From NCBI GenBank assembly GCA_900316415.1, contig ONCV01000002.1, forward strand, positions 171,211 through 207,613: a stretch of DNA of 36,403 nt, given 5' to 3'. Positions 8,189 to 15,843 of this stretch are shown here, piece after piece. A program made the position numbers and the translations under genes. This stretch comes from an uncultured Eubacteriales bacterium (GTDB taxonomy: Bacteria; Bacillota; Clostridia; Christensenellales; Aristaeellaceae). The notes beneath the pieces are model-generated. The model was not told the origin of the DNA. It saw only the letters and a program-made list of their open reading frames with translations, and did no database searches. The first letter of the stretch is position 1. Each line of letters opens with the position of its first letter.

Positions 8189-9220
8189 GTGAAGATTTCA
8201 TTTCTGGTCACCTATTACCAGCAGGAACGGTTCGTCCGGGACAGCCTGGAAAGCATTCTGGCGCTGAAAAAGCCGCCGGAATGGGAAATCCTCATCGGGG
8301 ATGACGGCTCCTCCGACGGCACGGTGGCATTGGCGGAAGCCTTTCGGCAAAAGGATCCGGAGCATATCCGCATCTTTGTCATGGATCGGGATCCGTCCCG
8401 GAAATACAATCCGGTGGAGCGCGCGAGCATGAACCGGCTGAATCTGATCCGGCACATGACAGGGGACTGCTACTGCCTGATGGACGGGGACGATTTTTAT
8501 TCCGACGCGGATTTCACTCTCCCTGCCGTCGCCCTGCTGGAGGCGCATCCGGAGGTCAGCGTGATCGGCATGGACACCTGGATGTACCGGGAGGGGCAGG
8601 ACAGGAAACCGCCCCGCGCCGGATCCCTCCGGCCGGTGCCGACCTCGCGCCGGAAATACCTCCGCTGGCAGTATACCCACGCGGGCGCCTGTGTCATCCG
8701 CAGCCCGCATACGCCGGAAAACCTGCGTCTGCTGGAGCGTCTGGGTTCCTTTGACGACAATGACATCGTGCTGAACGCCCTGGCCCGGGGAAAGCTGATC
8801 CGGGTTCACCGGCCGGTCTATGCCTATCGCCAGGCGGAGGGAAGCGTCTATACCGCCATGAATCCGGCGGAGCAGGCCGGACTGAACATCGCCGGACTCG
8901 GCGCCGCGCTGCGGATCATGGGACCCGACTGGGAGAAGGACGTCCTCGCCCGGTACGCCACGGCCGTCTGGATGGCCTGGTTTCTGCGGCGCCGTCTGAA
9001 GGAGGATTCGAATCCCGTTCCGTATGAGCGGTATCTGCAGCTCTGCCGGCGGGCGGAATTCCGGGAGGGAGAAATGCTGCTTCGCTTTCCGGAGCTCTCC
9101 CCGGAGGAGCGGAAGCGCGTTCGTTCCTGGGTTTTCCGCGCCGGGCTCCAGAGTCCGCCCCGGGTGGTCTATGCCTGGATCCGCACCCGGCATCGCCCCG
9201 GAAGAACAAATCAGGGTTGA
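8189..9220 (+). CDS. Family 2 glycosyltransferase
   Basis: A 343-residue GT-A fold enzyme. The opening strand ISFLVTYYQQERFVRDSLESI (3-23), the turn IGDDGSSDGT (36-45) and the metal-binding DGDD (99-102) are all present, so the catalytic core looks intact and would transfer a nucleotide-activated sugar. After about residue 230 the protein is helical and basic and lacks membrane helices, unlike GtrB-type enzymes. The GTG at 8189 is chosen because GGGAG lies eight bases upstream; an ATG reading through the previous gene is less likely. It sits 19 bases after the methyltransferase and before the third GtrII-type gene. Sugar and acceptor cannot be read from the sequence. Confidence 0.86.
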   Translation: MKISFLVTYYQQERFVRDSLESILALKKPPEWEILIGDDGSSDGTVALAEAFRQKDPEHIRIFVMDRDPSRKYNPVERASMNRLNLIRHMTGDCYCLMDGDDFYSDADFTLPAVALLEAHPEVSVIGMDTWMYREGQDRKPPRAGSLRPVPTSRRKYLRWQYTHAGACVIRSPHTPENLRLLERLGSFDDNDIVLNALARGKLIRVHRPVYAYRQAEGSVYTAMNPAEQAGLNIAGLGAALRIMGPDWEKDVLARYATAVWMAWFLRRRLKEDSNPVPYERYLQLCRRAEFREGEMLLRFPELSPEERKRVRSWVFRAGLQSPPRVVYAWIRTRHRPGRTNQG

Positions 9221-9245
9221 ATTCCGGCCCCGGAAATCATATAAT
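9217..9245 (+). promoter_or_regulatory. Sigma-A-like promoter before third GtrII-type gene
   Basis: TTGAAT (9217-9222) and consensus TATAAT (9240-9245) are 17 bases apart. The -35 box overlaps the stop codon of the upstream glycosyltransferase, so the GtrII-type gene and the deacetylase could be transcribed independently of the first two genes. Confidence 0.65.
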
Positions 9246-9254
9246 CAGTCCGAG

Positions 9255-9284
9255 AAGGGAATCCGGCATGATCCGGATCCCTTT
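9255..9284 (+). terminator. Terminator-like hairpin in leader of third GtrII-type gene
   Basis: AAGGGA(A)TCCGG pairs with CCGGATCCCTT around a six-base loop, with one bulged A, and a short TTT follows. It lies just downstream of the TATAAT box and 50 bases before the coding start. It may end readthrough from the upstream gene, or act as an attenuator; the U-tract is weak. Confidence 0.4.
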
Positions 9285-9334
9285 CCGCGCGCTTTCTGCG
9301 CCGGTCATTATTATTCGTTCAGGGAGGTACCAGC

Positions 9335-10882
9335 ATGGCACAGGCGGCCGGCGGAAAAATGCACGCTATCTGGAGGGATCGGATCACCTCACCGATGATA
9401 ATCAGCTTCTTCAGCGCGCTGATCTGCGGAATTCTCGCGCATGGGTTTGCGCTTTTCAATAAGTTTTCCTGGCATGACGATCTGTTTTTCATGTTTTCGC
9501 CCGGCTCCACCGTCACCTCCGGCCGATGGGCGCTTCACCTTCTCAGCTGGCTGGAGGATCTGTTCTTTATGGACGGGCATTTCAGCATGCCCCTGTATAA
9601 CGGAATCATCGCCATTCTCTGCGTGGCCCTGAGTGCCAGTCTGGTGGTGGATCTGCTGAAAATCCGCTCCGGGCTGCTGAGCGGATGCCTGGGCTGCATC
9701 ATGGTCGCCTTTCCCGCCATCACCGGGATCTTCGCCTACAATTTCACTATCCATTATTATATGTTCGCCCTGCTGCTGATGGTCGCGGCCGCCTGGCTGA
9801 TGTGCCGCGGGCGGCACTGGTGGTCCTGGGTGCTGGCCATTGTCCTGTGCTCCAGCGGGCTGGGGATTTATCAGGCCCTGCTCTCCGTCGTGCTGTTCCT
9901 GCTTCTGATGGACGCCATCATGGGGCTGACGGAGCGGGAGGAGAAGATCTCCGTCCTTGCAAAGCGGATTCTGCTGCAGTTTCTCTGCCTGGCCCTGATC
10001 ATGGCGCTTTACTTTATCGCCAATGATCTGTTCCTGAAAAAGCTGAACATGACCCTGTATTATCCCGCCAGCGAAACGGGAAACGTGACGGTTCCGGAAT
10101 ATCTTGCCCGCGTCGGACGGGCCTACGCCGAGTTCTTCAACCCGGTTCGCTATGAAAGCTGGGATATGTATCCCTACCGGATTCACACGATGTATTATCT
10201 CATGCTTGCCGGGGATCTGCTGCTGAGCCTGCGGCTGCTCTGGCTGACCGCCCGGAAGCGGAAGGGCATCGCCCTTCTCCTGCTGGTTCTGCTGGCCCTG
10301 ATTCCCCTCGGCTGCAATTTCACCTTTGTTCTGGCGGATCACGTGCATGGCCTGATGACCTACGGCCAGGTGATGCAGGTAGCCTTCTTCGTCTTCCTCT
10401 TTGACCGTCTGGAGCTTCGCCTGCCCCGGCTTCGTCAGCTGGTCTCCGGGGTGTCGGCGGCGGTGCTTGCGGTGACCGGACTGCTCTATGTCCGCCTGGC
10501 GAACGAATGCTACCTGAAGGCGGAATTCCAGCAGCAGGAAAGCATCTCCTTCTTCACCACCCTGATCACCCAGATCAAATCCTCCGAGGATTACCGGGCG
10601 GACCGGCCTGTGCTCTTCGTGCACGAGATGAGCATTATCGATCCCACCGTGACGGACATCCGGGAGATGGACGCCATCCGGACGGTTTCCTATCAGTTTA
10701 CGACACTGGAATACATCAATAACTACACCTGGGCGGAGTTCATGGAGCTCTGGTGCGGCTTTACGCCGGTCTACTGCCGGGACAGGGAACTGGAAAAGAT
10801 GCCCGAAATTCAGGCCATGCCCCGCTATCCCGACGCCGGATCCATCCAGCTGGTAGATGATATTCTGGTTGTCAATTTCTGA
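9335..10882 (+). CDS. GtrII-type membrane glucosyltransferase, copy 3
   Basis: A 515-residue paralogue of the proteins at 744-2360 and 4528-6078. It shares FNKFSWHDDLFFMF (about residues 44-57), SGRWALHLL, GHFSMPLYNG, TIHYYM, the GQVMQ segment, FQQQESISFF, YPDAGSIQLV and the terminal VVNF. About ten membrane helices precede a C-terminal region of roughly 130 soluble residues. It is the most divergent copy: the acidic motif is HDDL rather than HDDI, and the loop after the GRW motif differs. The ATG at 9335 follows GGGAGG by eight bases. It lies on the opposite strand from its two relatives, with its own promoter and a leader hairpin, so expression may be controlled separately. Confidence 0.83.
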   Translation: MAQAAGGKMHAIWRDRITSPMIISFFSALICGILAHGFALFNKFSWHDDLFFMFSPGSTVTSGRWALHLLSWLEDLFFMDGHFSMPLYNGIIAILCVALSASLVVDLLKIRSGLLSGCLGCIMVAFPAITGIFAYNFTIHYYMFALLLMVAAAWLMCRGRHWWSWVLAIVLCSSGLGIYQALLSVVLFLLLMDAIMGLTEREEKISVLAKRILLQFLCLALIMALYFIANDLFLKKLNMTLYYPASETGNVTVPEYLARVGRAYAEFFNPVRYESWDMYPYRIHTMYYLMLAGDLLLSLRLLWLTARKRKGIALLLLVLLALIPLGCNFTFVLADHVHGLMTYGQVMQVAFFVFLFDRLELRLPRLRQLVSGVSAAVLAVTGLLYVRLANECYLKAEFQQQESISFFTTLITQIKSSEDYRADRPVLFVHEMSIIDPTVTDIREMDAIRTVSYQFTTLEYINNYTWAEFMELWCGFTPVYCRDRELEKMPEIQAMPRYPDAGSIQLVDDILVVNF

Positions 10883-10900
10883 GCCCCCGACGGAGGAATT

Positions 10901-11794
10901 ATGTACGGAATTGATTTTCACGCGGATGACTACGCGGCTTCCCCGGAGAATTCGCGGCGCATTCTGTCGCTGCTTCAGGCCGGCCGGATTGACAGCTTCA
11001 GCGTGATCACAAACATGGGATGCTATGCGGAATGCATGGCCCTTCTCCGGGAGGTCTGGAACGATCTTCCCGCGCGGCCGCTGCTTTCGGTTCATCTCAA
11101 CCTCATCGACGGGTATCAGCTTTCCGCTCCGGAAGAAGGCCGGGTGATCCGGAACTCCTGGATCGGGCTTTTCCTGCGGAGCCTCGTTCCCGGAAAGGGG
11201 CGGAAGGCGCTGCGGGCTTTCTGTTCCGCGGAAATCGAAGCGCAGATCCGTGCCTTCCTCGACCGGACGTCGGACCTGACGGATGCTCAGGGCGCGCCGC
11301 TTTCCCTCCGGATCGACAGCCACGTACACACCCATATGATCCCGCTGGTCTTTCAGGCCCTGATGGACGCCCTGGATCGGATGGATCTCCGCGGCCGGGT
11401 TCGCTTCATTCGCTGCTCCACGGAACCCCTGCTGATGTTTCTCTCCACCCGGGGCATCCCGGGAACCATCTCTCCGGTGAACATCGCCAAAAACCTGATT
11501 CTGCATCTGCTGAGCCATTATGTCCGGATCCGTCTGGGCAGGGAGGGCATTCCCACCGGGCGCATCTTTGGCCTGATCCTGACCGGGGAGATGGATGCGG
11601 AGCGCGTTTCGCTGCTGCTGCCCAAAATGAAGAAATACGCCCGGGAGAAGGACGCCTATCTGGAAATCATGTCCCACCCCGGGCGCTCGCTGCCGGAGGA
11701 AATCACGGAGGAATACGGACCGGACGATGTCCGGGCCTTCCTGTCCGAAAAGCGGGACACGGAATACCGGATGCTGATGGAGATGGAGAGATAA
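10901..11794 (+). CDS. YdjC/ChbG/HpnK-family carbohydrate deacetylase
   Basis: A 297-residue protein of the YdjC-type deacetylase family, metal-dependent enzymes that remove N-acetyl groups from sugars such as chitooligosaccharides or from hopanoid-linked N-acetylglucosamine. Visible motifs are FHADDY (6-11, catalytic and metal-binding Asp), LSVHLNL (62-68), SHVHTHMIP (140-148, metal-binding His) and MSHPG near residue 250. No signal peptide is seen, so it acts in the cytoplasm. GGAGG lies four bases before the ATG, and the gene follows the third GtrII-type gene by 18 bases, so they are surely co-transcribed. In this setting the substrate is probably a lipid- or nucleotide-linked amino sugar; that is inference. 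Confidence 0.85.
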   Translation: MYGIDFHADDYAASPENSRRILSLLQAGRIDSFSVITNMGCYAECMALLREVWNDLPARPLLSVHLNLIDGYQLSAPEEGRVIRNSWIGLFLRSLVPGKGRKALRAFCSAEIEAQIRAFLDRTSDLTDAQGAPLSLRIDSHVHTHMIPLVFQALMDALDRMDLRGRVRFIRCSTEPLLMFLSTRGIPGTISPVNIAKNLILHLLSHYVRIRLGREGIPTGRIFGLILTGEMDAERVSLLLPKMKKYAREKDAYLEIMSHPGRSLPEEITEEYGPDDVRAFLSEKRDTEYRMLMEMER

Positions 11795-11833
11795 ATTTCT
11801 TTCAACTATTGTCTTATTTTCTTAATTTTCTTG

Positions 11834-11862
11834 TTGACATCGTAACAATTTTGAAATAAAAT
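11834..11862 (+). promoter_or_regulatory. Strong sigma-A-like promoter before SH3 protein gene
   Basis: Consensus TTGACA (11834-11839) and TAAAAT (11857-11862) are 17 bases apart in a conspicuously AT-rich stretch (about 11795-11880). This is one of the best promoter matches in the window and suggests strong expression of the cell-wall protein that follows. Confidence 0.78.
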
Positions 11863-11898
11863 GAAGTCGTGAAATGCTACGCATTGAGGTGATTCACG

Positions 11899-14211
11899 AT
11901 GACGATGAGACGCAGCCGCCTGGTCGCGCTGTTCCTGGCCCTTTGCCTGGGGATCTCCCTGATTCCCGGCAGGCTTTTGATGTCCTCTGCCGGCGCAGAA
12001 TCCTACGGAATGGTGATTAACAGCAGCGTCAAGCTGCGCAGGGAAGCCACCTCCGGTTCCGAGTACTGGTTTGTGCTCCCGGTGGGATGGGTCTGCACCA
12101 TTCACAGCGAGACGAACTCCGGCGGACAGCACTGGTACCGGGTCATCGCGCCCCACCCGGACGCTTCGGATCCGAAGACCGCGCGGACCTACTGGGGCTA
12201 TATTCAGGATTCCTACTTCCGTCCGCTGACGGACAGCGAAACGGCCAGCTACCTGGCGACGGGATCCGTTTCCGAATCGGCTGCTCCTGCGGTCACCGCC
12301 GCACCCGACGCCACCGCGGCGCCCGGCGCTACCGCTGCGCCCGGGACAACCGCCGCGCCGACAGCGGCTCCCACCTCCTCCGCTCCGACCGGAACGGTGG
12401 GAGCCATCACCAATGGCGGAACCAATTTCCGCGAGGGTGCCGGAAAGAAATACCGGAGCATGATGAAGCTGGACCGGGGAACCGTCGTCAGCATCACCAG
12501 CACGCCGGACAGCGTCGGCGCCGATTACTGGTACGGGGTCAGCTATGCCGGGCTGAAAGGCTATGTGAACAGCGAATACATCCGCATCGTCTCCGGATCC
12601 GCGGTGACGGTGAGCCCCACCGCCTCGCCCACTCCGCCCCCCAGCACGGAGGGCTACAATGCGGTTCAGCTGATCAAATCCTCGGCGCACCTGCGGGATA
12701 CGCCCAACGGTTCCTACAACCGGGACAACGACTGGGAGGGTACGGGCTCCATCCTGCCGCTGGCCGGATCCGCCCGGACCGCGGGAGGGCACACCTGGTA
12801 CCCGGTGGAGCGGAATGGCCGCACCTACTACGTGCGGGATGACTGTGTCAAGCTTCTCTCCACCAGCATCGTGACGCCAAAGCCCACGTCGGCCGCCACC
12901 GCAACAACTCCCGCGACGGATACCGCCGCGCCGGCCGTCACGGAGTCTCCCTCCGCCGGTGTCTACGGATACGTCATCACCACGAAGGGCGGCGTCAATC
13001 TGCGGGCCACCCCGGGCGGAACCACCATCCGGCAGATCAAAAAGGGCGTCACCCTTCCCTATCTGGCCCGGCCTATTGAGCAGGGTAAGTATGTCTGGTA
13101 TTATGTGGATGCGGACGGCAATCGCGGCTACCTGCGGGGCGACGTGGTGAGGGTTACCTCCTCCACGCCCTCGGAGGAAGACACGCCCACCGTGACGGCG
13201 GATCCCTCCGCCTCCGGCTATGTGAAGACCATTGCCTCCGATGTCAATCTGCGCAGCAAGGCGGGCTATTCCTCCATGATCGGCCGGGTCGCGAAGGGCA
13301 CGGTTATGCCCTATTACGGAACGCCTTCCACGGTAAACGGCGTAACCTGGTACCATGTGCACCACAGCACGCTGGGAGACGGTTATATTCACGGCAGCTA
13401 TGTGGTCCTCGTCAACGCGGACGGTTCCGCCACGCCGACGCCCGTTCCGACGGAAGCGCCGACCGGCGCGGTGGTCACCGCCACCACGTCCCAGGTGGAG
13501 GCTTCCTACAACACCCTGAAGCTCGGCTCCACCGGCACGGCGGTCCGGAACCTGGTGGAAGCGCTGAAGGCGCAGGGGTATTACACCGGAAGCGTCACGA
13601 ACAAGTATACCTCCGCCGTGGAGAAGGCGGTCCGGGCCTTCCAGAAGGCCGTCGGAGTCAGCGTGGACGGCATCGCCGGCGCGGCTACGCAGCACGCGCT
13701 CTACGGCACCGTGCCAGTCGGCGCGGCGGATACCAGCAACCTGACCATCACCCTGTATCCCGCGGAGAAGGTCGACTGGTGGACCGGCGGAATCAACGAA
13801 CTGTGGGCCAAGGGCTCCAACTATAAGGTGTATGATGTGAAGACCGGCATCGTCTGGTGGGCGCACCGCTGGTCCGGCGGATACCATGTGGACGCGGAGC
13901 CGCTGACCGCAGCGGATACGGCCCGGCTGTGCAAGGCCTATGGCGTCACCACCTCGAACGAAATCAAGACCAAGAATCTGTATCAGCGGCGTCCGTCCCT
14001 GGTGACCATCGGAAACCGGACCTTCGCCTGCTCCCTGTACGGCGTGCCTCACAACTATCCGGAAGGAGACACCATCTCCACCAACGACTTCAAGGGGCAG
14101 GTGTGCCTCCACTTCTCCAACAGCTGGACGCACGGCAGCAAGAAGGTGGACAGCCTGCATACCGAAGCCATCCAGTACGCCTGGGAGAACGCCCCGAACG
14201 GGCACAAGTAA
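11899..14211 (+). CDS. Secreted multi-SH3, peptidoglycan-binding protein with unassigned His/Cys-rich C-terminal domain
   Basis: A 770-residue exported protein. Signal peptide about 1-33, cut near AGA|ES. Five bacterial SH3-like repeats follow (about 36-110, 167-232, 252-321, 355-420, 440-505), each with a V(N/K)LR or NFREG entry motif and a YW/TWY core, separated by Ala/Thr/Pro-rich linkers. A peptidoglycan_binding_1 domain spans about 540-605 (LKLGSTGTAVRNLVEALKAQ, then VDGIAGAATQHALYG). The last 155 residues are a separate domain with H656, H663, C711, H718, C736, H738 and H745, which could bind metal or be catalytic; I cannot name it. The ATG at 11899 follows GAGGTGA. It is monocistronic, between a strong promoter and a terminator. 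I infer a cell-wall hydrolase or remodelling protein. Confidence 0.83.
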   Translation: MTMRRSRLVALFLALCLGISLIPGRLLMSSAGAESYGMVINSSVKLRREATSGSEYWFVLPVGWVCTIHSETNSGGQHWYRVIAPHPDASDPKTARTYWGYIQDSYFRPLTDSETASYLATGSVSESAAPAVTAAPDATAAPGATAAPGTTAAPTAAPTSSAPTGTVGAITNGGTNFREGAGKKYRSMMKLDRGTVVSITSTPDSVGADYWYGVSYAGLKGYVNSEYIRIVSGSAVTVSPTASPTPPPSTEGYNAVQLIKSSAHLRDTPNGSYNRDNDWEGTGSILPLAGSARTAGGHTWYPVERNGRTYYVRDDCVKLLSTSIVTPKPTSAATATTPATDTAAPAVTESPSAGVYGYVITTKGGVNLRATPGGTTIRQIKKGVTLPYLARPIEQGKYVWYYVDADGNRGYLRGDVVRVTSSTPSEEDTPTVTADPSASGYVKTIASDVNLRSKAGYSSMIGRVAKGTVMPYYGTPSTVNGVTWYHVHHSTLGDGYIHGSYVVLVNADGSATPTPVPTEAPTGAVVTATTSQVEASYNTLKLGSTGTAVRNLVEALKAQGYYTGSVTNKYTSAVEKAVRAFQKAVGVSVDGIAGAATQHALYGTVPVGAADTSNLTITLYPAEKVDWWTGGINELWAKGSNYKVYDVKTGIVWWAHRWSGGYHVDAEPLTAADTARLCKAYGVTTSNEIKTKNLYQRRPSLVTIGNRTFACSLYGVPHNYPEGDTISTNDFKGQVCLHFSNSWTHGSKKVDSLHTEAIQYAWENAPNGHK

Positions 14212-14225
14212 GCAAAAGGCTCAAA

Positions 14226-14262
14226 AAAACGCTTTCCGGTCATTCTGACCGGAAAGCGTTTT
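14226..14262. terminator. Bidirectional intrinsic terminator
   Basis: A long perfect stem, ACGCTTTCCGGTCA with TGACCGGAAAGCGT around a three-base loop, is flanked by seven A on the left and five T on the right. It can stop rightward transcription of the SH3 gene and leftward transcription of the convergent glycosyltransferase, whose stop codon it touches. Confidence 0.93.
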
Positions 14263-15732
14263 TCATGCCTCCGGAGCCATCCCAATCACCGCCATGTCTT
14301 CGCAGAGGAAAGCGGCATGGGGCGTGTACACATATCTTTTTCCCGGATCCCGGGTTCCGAAGGGAACGAACTGATCCCTTCGGACCATCATGCAGCAGGG
14401 GGACACCCCATCCACGTTGTGCACCTTGTTCATCCGGTCCCGCGGCCCCCCGGCGCCGTTCCGCAGGCCCGCCTGATCGTTCCGCCCCTTCACCCATCCT
14501 CCGAAGGTGATCCGGTTTTTCCGGTCCACCACCACCGGGGTGACGCCGCCCACGCCGTCCATCTGGGCATACATGAGCAGTTCCCGGAAGAAGTGCCGGG
14601 TCTCCACCATCCCGGCGGCATCGAGAAACAGCAGATAGTCCGCCGTGCTTTCCGCCGCCGCCTGATTCAGCGTCTCCCGGAGTCCCTCCAGATCTGTCAC
14701 GGCCAGGGTGGCGGTCAGGTTCGGCCAGGGAGCCTGCGCCTCCAGATCCTCCAGGGCCGCCCGGCAGCCCTCCTCCTCACTGCAGAAGATGACCGCCTCC
14801 GTCCGGATATTCCGGGGAAAATCATACCAGAGCCGGATTCTCCGGTCCACGGGAACCGCGGTCACCGGAATCGGCGAAAGATCCATGTTCGCCCGGCATC
14901 CCGCCCACAGGCACTGATCCAGATGCGTCCGGCTCAAGGAAGTGGACACCTTGCGCCAGGTATAAAGGATGTAGGGGACATGGGTGATGCGGTGGGTCCG
15001 CTGCGCCAGGCGCAGGTACAGTTCATGGTCCTGGCTCCCGTCATACCCTTCCCGAAGGCCGCCCGCCTCCCGAAGCAGCTCCGCCCGGATAACGCCCAGA
15101 TGGCTCATGTAATTGTCCGCGGCCAGCGTTTCCGGCTGAAAATCCGGCTTTCGGTGGGGGTCCATATGCCGGCGGCCGTTCTCGGTCATCATGTCCTCGT
15201 CGGAATACAGCAAATCCGGATGATCCCGGCAGATCGCCTCCGCCATGCGCCACAGGGCATCCGGGGAAAGCACGTCGTCATGATCGCACAGGGCGATATA
15301 CTCCCCCCGCGCCAGGGCAATTGCCGCGTTGGTGTTTCCGGCAATCCGGAGGTTTTCCCCGGCGTGGATCACGCGAAACCGGGGCTCCTCCTTCGCCTGA
15401 CGATCCAGCAGGGCCACGGTTTCCGCCCGGTCGCTCCCGCCGTCGTAGAAAATGGCTTCCCAGTTTTCATAGGTCTGGGCCTGGAGGCTGTCCATCAGCT
15501 CCCGCAGGAAGATCTCCCGGGTATTGTAGACCGGGATCACCACGCTGATCAGCCCCGCGGGAGGCTGATCTGTCCGCTGCGCCGCCAGCTCCGCCCCGGA
15601 GGGCTCTTCCTTCCTTCGCTGCCGGTCCCAGGTTCCCAGGACCACCTGGCCCGCCTTTTCGGCGCACCGGCGCATCGTATACCCCACGCCGTGCGTGTCC
15701 GCGTATTGCTTCAGTCTGGACCAATTCCTCAT
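14263..15732 (-). CDS. Two-domain family 2 glycosyltransferase (rhamnan/O-antigen type)
   Basis: A 489-residue protein. After a helical N-terminal stretch, a full GT2 domain begins at LISVVIPVYNTREIF, with AIFYDGGSD, the metal-binding LCDHDDVLSPDA and a later YSDEDMM; SQDHELYLRLA follows, as in enzymes that build rhamnose-rich or O-antigen chains. The second half (LTATLAVTDLEGL, DYLLFLDAAGM, then a VDGVSPCCMMVRRDQF block) resembles a second, shortened GT-A domain in which the metal-binding acidic residues are partly replaced by Ala. The ATG at 15732 is preceded by CAGGAGA about 11 bases away; the frame is open upstream to 15843, but that segment lacks conservation and carries the divergent AraC promoter. 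It lies opposite the AraC-type gene. Confidence 0.85.
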   Translation of the reverse strand: MRNWSRLKQYADTHGVGYTMRRCAEKAGQVVLGTWDRQRRKEEPSGAELAAQRTDQPPAGLISVVIPVYNTREIFLRELMDSLQAQTYENWEAIFYDGGSDRAETVALLDRQAKEEPRFRVIHAGENLRIAGNTNAAIALARGEYIALCDHDDVLSPDALWRMAEAICRDHPDLLYSDEDMMTENGRRHMDPHRKPDFQPETLAADNYMSHLGVIRAELLREAGGLREGYDGSQDHELYLRLAQRTHRITHVPYILYTWRKVSTSLSRTHLDQCLWAGCRANMDLSPIPVTAVPVDRRIRLWYDFPRNIRTEAVIFCSEEEGCRAALEDLEAQAPWPNLTATLAVTDLEGLRETLNQAAAESTADYLLFLDAAGMVETRHFFRELLMYAQMDGVGGVTPVVVDRKNRITFGGWVKGRNDQAGLRNGAGGPRDRMNKVHNVDGVSPCCMMVRRDQFVPFGTRDPGKRYVYTPHAAFLCEDMAVIGMAPEA

Positions 15733-15769
15733 TCTCGTCTGATTCTCCTGATTTTCTTTTCTGGACCCA

Positions 15770-15798
15770 TTGACAAACCTTGGATTTCCCGTTATACT
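15770..15798 (+). promoter_or_regulatory. Strong sigma-A-like promoter of AraC-type regulator
   Basis: Consensus TTGACA (15770-15775) and TATACT (15793-15798) are 17 bases apart, about 45 bases before the regulator start. The region also forms the upstream region of the divergent glycosyltransferase, so it is a natural site for self- and cross-regulation. Confidence 0.75.
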
Positions 15799-15843
15799 GA
15801 ACTTGATTTGTAAAAATTGGTCACTTTGAATGGAGGAGAGCAC

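Noticed and set aside
9389..11677. A 762-codon open frame on the minus strand
   Set aside because: It is antisense to GtrII copy 3 and the deacetylase, both with recognisable motifs and ribosome sites. It spans their gene boundary without any feature of its own.
11795..11880. AT-rich segment as a possible foreign insertion or attachment site
   Set aside because: It is only about 85 bases, contains a near-consensus promoter, and has no flanking direct repeats or integrase gene.
11806..14205. A 799-codon open frame on the minus strand
   Set aside because: It is the shadow of the SH3/peptidoglycan-binding gene: Gly/Arg/Ala-rich with no motif, and the true gene has a signal peptide, promoter and domain repeats.
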